DNA from: Syntrophaceae bacterium UBA1411
GTDB lineage: Bacteria; Desulfobacterota; Syntrophia; Syntrophales; Smithellaceae
DNA: 11,571 nucleotides
Direction of reading: 5' to 3'
Assembly (NCBI GenBank): GCA_002304995.1
Contig: DBPV01000038.1
Location: 37,147-48,717 of the forward strand
How positions within the stretch are numbered: position 1 is the first letter of the stretch; every line of letters starts with the position of its first letter. A program made the position numbers and the translations under genes. Below, piece after piece: positions 5,775 through 11,571 of this stretch. The notes beneath the pieces were generated by a model. It was not told where the DNA came from. It did no database searches and saw nothing but the letters and a program-made list of their open reading frames with translations.

Positions 5775-8700
5775 ATGAATCGCAAAGGAAAGAAGCCCCT
5801 CAAAAGCGAACCTCTGGCGATTGTGGGCATCGGATGCAGGCTTCCCGGAGGAATCAACGATCCGGAAATTTTCTGGAATGAACTTTGTCAGGGCAGGGAT
5901 AAAATTACGGAGGTTCCCGGCGATCGCTGGGATCTGAAAGCCCTCTACGACGCCAATCGGGACAAACCGGGAAAAGTTTATACGAGAAAGGGCGGATTCC
6001 TCGATAAAATAAGCTATTTTGATCCACAGTTTTTCGGCATCTCCCCCCGGGAAGCCTCCACGATGGACCCCCAGCAAAGACTGCTTCTGGAGGTGACCTG
6101 GGAAGCGCTGGAAAATGCCGGCATACCGCCGGAGAGTCTTGCGGGAAAGCCGGTCGGCGTTTTCATCGGACTCTTCATGCACGATTTCGAAAACGTGCAC
6201 AACGCGGCCGCCGAAAGAAAGAATATCGGCCCCCACTCGGCAACCGGCATGTCGACGACCATCGCCGCCAACCGGCTGTCGTATGTTTTTGACTTCAAGG
6301 GGCCGAGCATGATCATTGACACGGCCTGTTCCTCCTCGCTGGTCGCGGTTCATCTGGCGTGCAAAAGCCTTTTGAGCGGGGAGTCGGACACGGCCGTTGC
6401 CGGAGGCGTCAATGTTCTGCTCAAACCGGAAATGACCATCGCCCTGTGCAAGGGGGCTTTCTTGTCGGAAGACGGATATTGCAAAAGCTTCGACGCCCGG
6501 GCCGACGGGTATGTGCGCTCGGAAGGCGCGGGAGTCGTCGTCATCAGGCGCCTGTCCGACGCTGTCGCGGCCAATGACCCGATTTACGCCCTCATCCTCG
6601 GAACGGCCGTCAATTCGGACGGCAAAAGCGACGGGCTCACCGTTCCCGGCGCGGAGGCGCAGATGTCCGTCATCCGGGACGCTTTAAACAACGCGGGCGT
6701 CTTGCCCTCCGGCATTCAGTATGTCGAAGCGCACGGCACGGGGACGGTTGTCGGCGATCCGATTGAAACCCGGGCGTTGGGGCAGGCGCTGTCCGCCGGC
6801 AGAAAAGACGGGGAGCCTCTGGTCATCGGCTCCGTCAAAAGCAATCTCGGCCATACGGAATCCGCCGCCGGCGTCACCAGCCTGATCAAAACAACCCTGA
6901 TGCTGCAAAAAGGGAAAATTCCCCCCAATCTTCATTTTGTCACGCCCAATCCCAACATTCCTTTTGACGCGCTGAAATTGCGGGTTCCGACAACACTGGA
7001 AGACTGGCCCGATACGCACGGCCATCCCAGAAGGGCGGGCGTCAATTCGTTCGGTTTCGGCGGCACCAATGCGCATGTCGTTCTCCAGGAATATGCCGGG
7101 GAGAAGAAAAAACGGAAAGCGGCCAAATCCGCCCGCAAAACAAACGGCGTCGGCAAGGCTTTCGTCGTTCCGCTATCGGCCCGCTCCCGGGAGTCCCTTG
7201 ACGCGGCGGCAAGGTCCTATATTCAATGGCTCGACAAAGAAGCGTTTAACGGCAATATCACGCTCGCCGCCGTCGGCCGCAGCGCTTCCCTGCGCAAAGG
7301 CCATCACCCGCACCGGCTGGCCGTCGTGGCCCGTTCAAAGGAAGAACTCTCCCAGCTCCTCGAAGCCCATCTCGACGGCGAAAGGCGCGCCGGCATCGCC
7401 TGCGGCCAGACGCGGGGAATAACCCACAAATCCGCCTTTGTCTTTTCGGGCATGGGGCCGCAGTGGTGGGGCATGGGGCGGCAGCTCTATCAGAAAGAAC
7501 CTCTGTTTCGGAAAACGATTCAGGCCTGCGCAAAAGAATTCGCAAGGCACACACGGAAATGGAATCTGCTCGAAGAGCTGCTGGCCGATGAATCGGTTTC
7601 ACGCATCAACGAAACGCAAATCTCGCAGCCTTGTATTTTTTCGGTTCAGGCCGCCCTGTCCGCGCTCTGGAATTCCTGGGGAATAACCCCTTCGGCCATC
7701 ACCGGCCACAGCGTCGGCGAGATTGCCGCGTATTACGCCGCCGGAATACTGAGTCTGGAAGACGCCGTCACCGTCTGCTACCACAGAAGCCGCCTCCAGC
7801 AGCTGAAAGCGGGACACGGCACCATGCTGGCGGTGGGAATCTCCCGGCGGGAAGCTGAGGACCTGGTCCGGCAGTGCCAGGGCGGCATTTCCATCGCGGC
7901 GGTCAACAGCCCCTTCTCGCTCACACTGGCGGGCGACACTCCGGCTCTGGAAGCGGCAGCCGCCCGCATGGAAGGAGAAAATAAATTCGCCCGCTTTCTG
8001 AAAGTCGAGGTGCCGTACCACAGCTATGTGATGGATGCGATCCTGGATGAATTCCGGCAATGTCTGGCCGGTATTTCCCCGCAGCCGGGTTCCCTTCCGG
8101 TCGTCTCCACGGTAACGGGAAAATTCATCGACGGAAGAACGGTCGACGCGGATTACTGGACCCGAAACGTCCGGCAGACCGTCCTTTTCGAAGCCGCCTT
8201 CACCCACCTGCTGGAAAACGGCTTCAACACATTTATTGAAGTCGGATCTCATCCGGTCCTGAAAGCATCCATGCTGGAGTGCCTCGACGCGCAGGGCCGG
8301 GAGGGATTCGTCCTTACTTCCCTGAAACGCATGGAGGATGAAGAAATCTCCCTGCGGGCTTCGCTGGCGCAACTCTACACCATCGGTTATCCGATCGACT
8401 GGCGCTTCATCTATCCCGAAACGTCCGACTTCGTGAGGCTGCCCGCCTACAAATGGCAGCGGGAAAATTTCTGGCGCGAATCGGAGGAATCGCTGCGGCA
8501 GCGCCTGGGATGGAGCGCCGCCGCAGCCGATTCGCTGCAGGACCGGGCCAGACATCCCCTGCTGGGCGGCCGAATTAAAACCGCTGCTCCCGTCTGGAAT
8601 TCCGGCATCGATTTGAGTCATCTCTCCTATCTTCAGGACCACCGCGTTCAGGGAAGCGTCGTTTTCCCCGGCGCCGCCTACGCGGAAATGGCGCTCGCCG

Positions 8701-11571
8701 CGGCATGCGATATTTACGGGGAGGCGGCCGGTTTATTGGAAAGCCTGGAAATCAAGGCCCCCCTGATCTTATCCGAGGAAAAACCGGCGACCGTTCAGCT
8801 TGTTGTCCGGGAGGACAGAGGCTTTGAAATCTGCGGAAAACAGGAGGCGGGCGACGGCGACTGGACCCTGCACGCGCAGGGGCGCTTCGGCCACTCCGGA
8901 GGAAAGGCTTCCGGCGCGCAAGACCTCGGCGCCATCAAGGCAAGGTGCCGCCGGGAAAAGACCAGAGACGATTGCTATCGGGAATTTGCCGCAAGAGGGC
9001 TTGAATACGGAGCGCAGTTCCAGGCCCTGGACACTCTCCGTCTGGGAGAGGAGGAAGCCTGCTCCGAAATAAAGCTCTCCGCGGAGCCGGAAGCGGAGCC
9101 CGACCGCTACCGCATCCATCCGGTCATGCTCGATGCGGGCTTTCAGACCCTGGCGGCGATACGGACGGACAGAACCTACCTGCCGGTGAATCTCAGGGGC
9201 GTCGCGTCTTTCAAAAAACCGGCCGGAAGAATTTTCTGCCACGCGCAGCTTCTGGAAAAAACAAAAAACACCATTTCCGGATCAATCGACCTCTTTGACG
9301 AAGCAGGCTTCCGAATCGCCAGGGTCGAGCGGCTGACCTGCCGCCTGGTGCGCGAGCTTAGCGACACGTTCGGCGACAACATCAACAAACTTCTCTACGA
9401 ATATGAATGGAAGCTCGATTGGGCGGCAACGCCGGATGCCGACAGACAGCTCAAAACCCTTCTCCCCTCTCCATCCGACATCGCCGGGCGGATTGATCCG
9501 GTATTGCCTGAGCTGATCCAAAGGTATTCCCGGAAACAGTACTACGAATCGGTGGAGCCGGAATTCAACCGTCTTTGCGCCGCCTATATCGCAGCCGCCT
9601 TGGCCGGGCTGGGTTGCGGCCTCAGGCAGGCAGAGGCGTTTGAAACAAGGGATCTTGCGGCAAGACTCGGCGTCGCTGCCGAACACGAAAAGGTTTTCGG
9701 GCGTTTCCTGGAAATTCTTGCCGAGGACGGCATCGTCAGAAAAGAGCAACACCGGTGGGTTGTCGTGGCGCCGGAGGTCAACCGGGATTACCGCCGGTTG
9801 TGGAACGGCATCCTGAAGAAATATCCCGAGTATCACATCGAACTGCAGCTGCTCGACCGCTGCGCGTCCAGACTTGCCGGCATCTTAACCGGAAAAGAGG
9901 ACCCGCTGTCCCATATCTTTTCCAAAAGCTCTCCGGCCGTCGAACAGTTCTACCGGAATTCGCCCACACTGCGCATCTACAATGCGCTGGTCCAGCGGAC
10001 GATCGGTCAAATCATCGACGCGCTGCCGAAGGAAAGAACGCTGCGCATTGTGGAAATCGGCGCCGGAACCGGCTCCCTCACCTCCTGTCTCCTGCCGATC
10101 CTGCCTGCCAACCGCACGCAGTATATTTTCACGGATATTTCCGGTTCCTTCACGATGCAGGCGCAGCAGCGCTTTCAAGCGTACGATTTTGTCGAATACC
10201 GCCCGCTGGATATCGAAAAAGAACCGTCCGCCCAGGGGTTCGATCCGCATTCCTTCGACATTGTTCTGGCCTCGGACGCGATTCACGCGACCTCCCGCTT
10301 ACGCGACACGCTCGCCAACGTGATGACGCTCGTTGCCCCCTCCGGACTGCTCCTCTTCATTGAACAGATGAAGCCCACCCGGTGGTTCGACCTCGTCTTC
10401 GGATTGCTGGGCGGATGGTGGCTGTTTTCGGACTTCGACATTCGCCCCGATTATCCGCTGATGCCGATGAGCGGCTGGAAAAAACTGCTTGGCGAAGCCG
10501 GATTGACGGATATCGCCTTTCTGCCGTCCGCGGAAGAGGGCTTTGTCCCCCAGCACAGCGTGATTCTCGCGCGCGCGCCCGAAAAGGCCGACCGGCCCGT
10601 CCGTCCCGAATCCGCCGTTGCCGAAGAGACGAAAAACAAAAAGTGGATCATTCTCGCCGATGAAATGAAGATTGCCGGGCGGCTGATCGAACGGCTGAAG
10701 GAAAAGGGAGTCGCGCCGGCCGTGGTCGTCCAGGGATCGGCCTGCGACCTGGAAAATCCCCGGCGCATGGCCCTGCAGGCCGATCAGCCGGAGCAGTACG
10801 GCAAAATGCTCGCTGTCCTCTGTCCGGACAAAGGAGACGCTCCGGTCGTGGTCAACCTGTGGAGTACCGCAAAATCCGCGAGCCGTATCAGCGCCGGATT
10901 TCTGGAAAAACAATCGACCGCCGTCTGTATGCGGACGCTGTACCTGATGCAGGCGCTGATCAAAAGAGAATGGACCGAACCTCCGTGTCTGTGGAATATC
11001 ACCAACGGCGTCCAGCCGGTGGAAAATGCCGCCGGGCCGGCGCTGGAAAAAGCGCCCGTCTGGGGAGTGAACCGCGTTTTGGTAAGCGAACATCCCGGCA
11101 TCAAAACCCGCATGCTCGATTTGAGCTCCGATCCGGACGAGCGCGAAATCGATCTTTTGTGCGGCCAGCTGCTCCGGGAGGACGATGAAGATGAAATCGC
11201 TGTGCGGCAGGGGCGCCGCTACGTCCACCGCCTGAAACGAAAAGACTTTCCCGGTTTTCACGAAGCGACGGATCTGCCGTACGTTCTCCAGCGTACCTGG
11301 GCGCAGCCGCTGGAAGGGCTGAACTTCTTTGCAACGGCCCGGCGCAAGCCCGGGCCGGGGGAAGTGGAAATTAAAATAGCCGCCGCCGGCGTTAATTTCA
11401 AGGATGTCGCGCTGCTCACGGGCGTGCTGGACGACTCCGTTCTGGCCGATCGGGGAGCGCTTCCGCCGCTGGGCCTGGAATGCTCCGGAACCGTCGTCGC
11501 CGTCGGCGAAGGAGCGCGACGCTTCCGGATCGGCGATCGGGTGCTGGGGCTGGGCGTCAACTGCTTTGCCA
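5775..11571 (+). CDS. Type I reducing polyketide synthase, KS-AT-DH-cMT-structural KR-ER (cut by window edge)
   Basis: One uninterrupted frame of 1932 codons that runs off the window. KS (about 13-440): DTACSSS with Cys185, EAHGTGT with His320, NLGHTE with His360. A Lys-rich linker follows. AT (about 555-870): GHSVG with Ser646, Arg671 and His749 in VPYHS, GSHPVL at 824-829. DH (about 925-1200): HRVQGSVVFP with His956 in HxxxGxxxxP, and LDAGFQ with Asp1120. C-methyltransferase (about 1250-1610): VEIGAGTG (1426-1433) for SAM, with His1504 and Glu1530 at the positions conserved in PKS methyltransferases. Structural KR half (about 1623-1835) lacking an NAD(P)H glycine motif. ER start (about 1850 on): GVNFKD and LGLECSGT. 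Catalytic KR and ACP must lie downstream. All visible catalytic residues are intact. The protein starts directly with KS, without a loading module, so it probably works iteratively or receives an acyl starter, making a reduced, methyl-branched chain. The start at 5775 is fixed by an upstream in-frame stop. The product is unknown. Confidence 0.95.
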   Translation, partial: MNRKGKKPLKSEPLAIVGIGCRLPGGINDPEIFWNELCQGRDKITEVPGDRWDLKALYDANRDKPGKVYTRKGGFLDKISYFDPQFFGISPREASTMDPQQRLLLEVTWEALENAGIPPESLAGKPVGVFIGLFMHDFENVHNAAAERKNIGPHSATGMSTTIAANRLSYVFDFKGPSMIIDTACSSSLVAVHLACKSLLSGESDTAVAGGVNVLLKPEMTIALCKGAFLSEDGYCKSFDARADGYVRSEGAGVVVIRRLSDAVAANDPIYALILGTAVNSDGKSDGLTVPGAEAQMSVIRDALNNAGVLPSGIQYVEAHGTGTVVGDPIETRALGQALSAGRKDGEPLVIGSVKSNLGHTESAAGVTSLIKTTLMLQKGKIPPNLHFVTPNPNIPFDALKLRVPTTLEDWPDTHGHPRRAGVNSFGFGGTNAHVVLQEYAGEKKKRKAAKSARKTNGVGKAFVVPLSARSRESLDAAARSYIQWLDKEAFNGNITLAAVGRSASLRKGHHPHRLAVVARSKEELSQLLEAHLDGERRAGIACGQTRGITHKSAFVFSGMGPQWWGMGRQLYQKEPLFRKTIQACAKEFARHTRKWNLLEELLADESVSRINETQISQPCIFSVQAALSALWNSWGITPSAITGHSVGEIAAYYAAGILSLEDAVTVCYHRSRLQQLKAGHGTMLAVGISRREAEDLVRQCQGGISIAAVNSPFSLTLAGDTPALEAAAARMEGENKFARFLKVEVPYHSYVMDAILDEFRQCLAGISPQPGSLPVVSTVTGKFIDGRTVDADYWTRNVRQTVLFEAAFTHLLENGFNTFIEVGSHPVLKASMLECLDAQGREGFVLTSLKRMEDEEISLRASLAQLYTIGYPIDWRFIYPETSDFVRLPAYKWQRENFWRESEESLRQRLGWSAAAADSLQDRARHPLLGGRIKTAAPVWNSGIDLSHLSYLQDHRVQGSVVFPGAAYAEMALAAACDIYGEAAGLLESLEIKAPLILSEEKPATVQLVVREDRGFEICGKQEAGDGDWTLHAQGRFGHSGGKASGAQDLGAIKARCRREKTRDDCYREFAARGLEYGAQFQALDTLRLGEEEACSEIKLSAEPEAEPDRYRIHPVMLDAGFQTLAAIRTDRTYLPVNLRGVASFKKPAGRIFCHAQLLEKTKNTISGSIDLFDEAGFRIARVERLTCRLVRELSDTFGDNINKLLYEYEWKLDWAATPDADRQLKTLLPSPSDIAGRIDPVLPELIQRYSRKQYYESVEPEFNRLCAAYIAAALAGLGCGLRQAEAFETRDLAARLGVAAEHEKVFGRFLEILAEDGIVRKEQHRWVVVAPEVNRDYRRLWNGILKKYPEYHIELQLLDRCASRLAGILTGKEDPLSHIFSKSSPAVEQFYRNSPTLRIYNALVQRTIGQIIDALPKERTLRIVEIGAGTGSLTSCLLPILPANRTQYIFTDISGSFTMQAQQRFQAYDFVEYRPLDIEKEPSAQGFDPHSFDIVLASDAIHATSRLRDTLANVMTLVAPSGLLLFIEQMKPTRWFDLVFGLLGGWWLFSDFDIRPDYPLMPMSGWKKLLGEAGLTDIAFLPSAEEGFVPQHSVILARAPEKADRPVRPESAVAEETKNKKWIILADEMKIAGRLIERLKEKGVAPAVVVQGSACDLENPRRMALQADQPEQYGKMLAVLCPDKGDAPVVVNLWSTAKSASRISAGFLEKQSTAVCMRTLYLMQALIKREWTEPPCLWNITNGVQPVENAAGPALEKAPVWGVNRVLVSEHPGIKTRMLDLSSDPDEREIDLLCGQLLREDDEDEIAVRQGRRYVHRLKRKDFPGFHEATDLPYVLQRTWAQPLEGLNFFATARRKPGPGEVEIKIAAAGVNFKDVALLTGVLDDSVLADRGALPPLGLECSGTVVAVGEGARRFRIGDRVLGLGVNCFA

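Noticed and set aside
7599..8642. Open frame of 347 codons on the minus strand
   Set aside because: It lies antisense to the AT-DH region of the PKS, whose plus-strand frame carries intact catalytic motifs; its translation shows no recognisable domain. It is a shadow of GC-rich codon use.
10299..11261. Open frame of 320 codons on the minus strand
   Set aside because: Antisense to the methyltransferase and structural KR parts of the PKS, with no recognisable domain.

Overview
The window reads as a stretch of a bacterial chromosome of moderately high GC content. Genes are densely packed, with sigma70-like promoters and purine-rich ribosome binding sites. The gene mix (HrpB helicase, a 4-hydroxybutyrate-type CoA-transferase, an AMP-forming acyl-CoA ligase, a stand-alone E2-like acyltransferase and a large reducing polyketide synthase) would suit a Gram-negative anaerobe such as a deltaproteobacterium (Desulfobacterota). 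That assignment is inference from gene content and is weak. No rRNA, tRNA, CRISPR array, transposase or attachment site was seen.

Layout. (1) 1-875, minus strand: the first 291 codons of the DEAH-box-type helicase HrpB, cut by the window edge. Its promoter is near-consensus and placed so that the mRNA should start at or within about a base of the ATG, i.e. leaderless. (2) 972-5633, minus strand, transcribed right to left: a probable four-gene acyl-metabolism operon. In transcription order it holds an E2/CAT-fold acyltransferase homologue lacking the catalytic His, an AMP-forming acyl-CoA synthetase, an alpha/beta hydrolase and a CoA-transferase. The last two overlap by 4 bases. A 160-base gap with two strong GC-rich inverted repeats separates the first gene from the other three. 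(3) 5634-5774: a divergent control region. (4) 5775 to the right edge, plus strand: one uninterrupted frame of at least 1932 codons encoding a type I polyketide synthase. The visible domains are KS-AT-DH-C-methyltransferase-structural (non-catalytic) KR-start of ER. The catalytic KR and the ACP would lie beyond the window.

How the genes may work together. The PKS has the domain order of single-module, highly reducing, probably iterative synthases that make methyl-branched, fatty-acid-like chains. The divergently transcribed genes could activate a carboxylic acid (ligase), move CoA between acids (CoA-transferase), hydrolyse a thioester or ester (hydrolase) and transfer or bind an acyl group (E2-like protein). 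A shared lipid or polyketide pathway is a reasonable hypothesis from the shared intergenic region, but nothing in the sequence proves it. HrpB is an unrelated neighbour with its own promoter.
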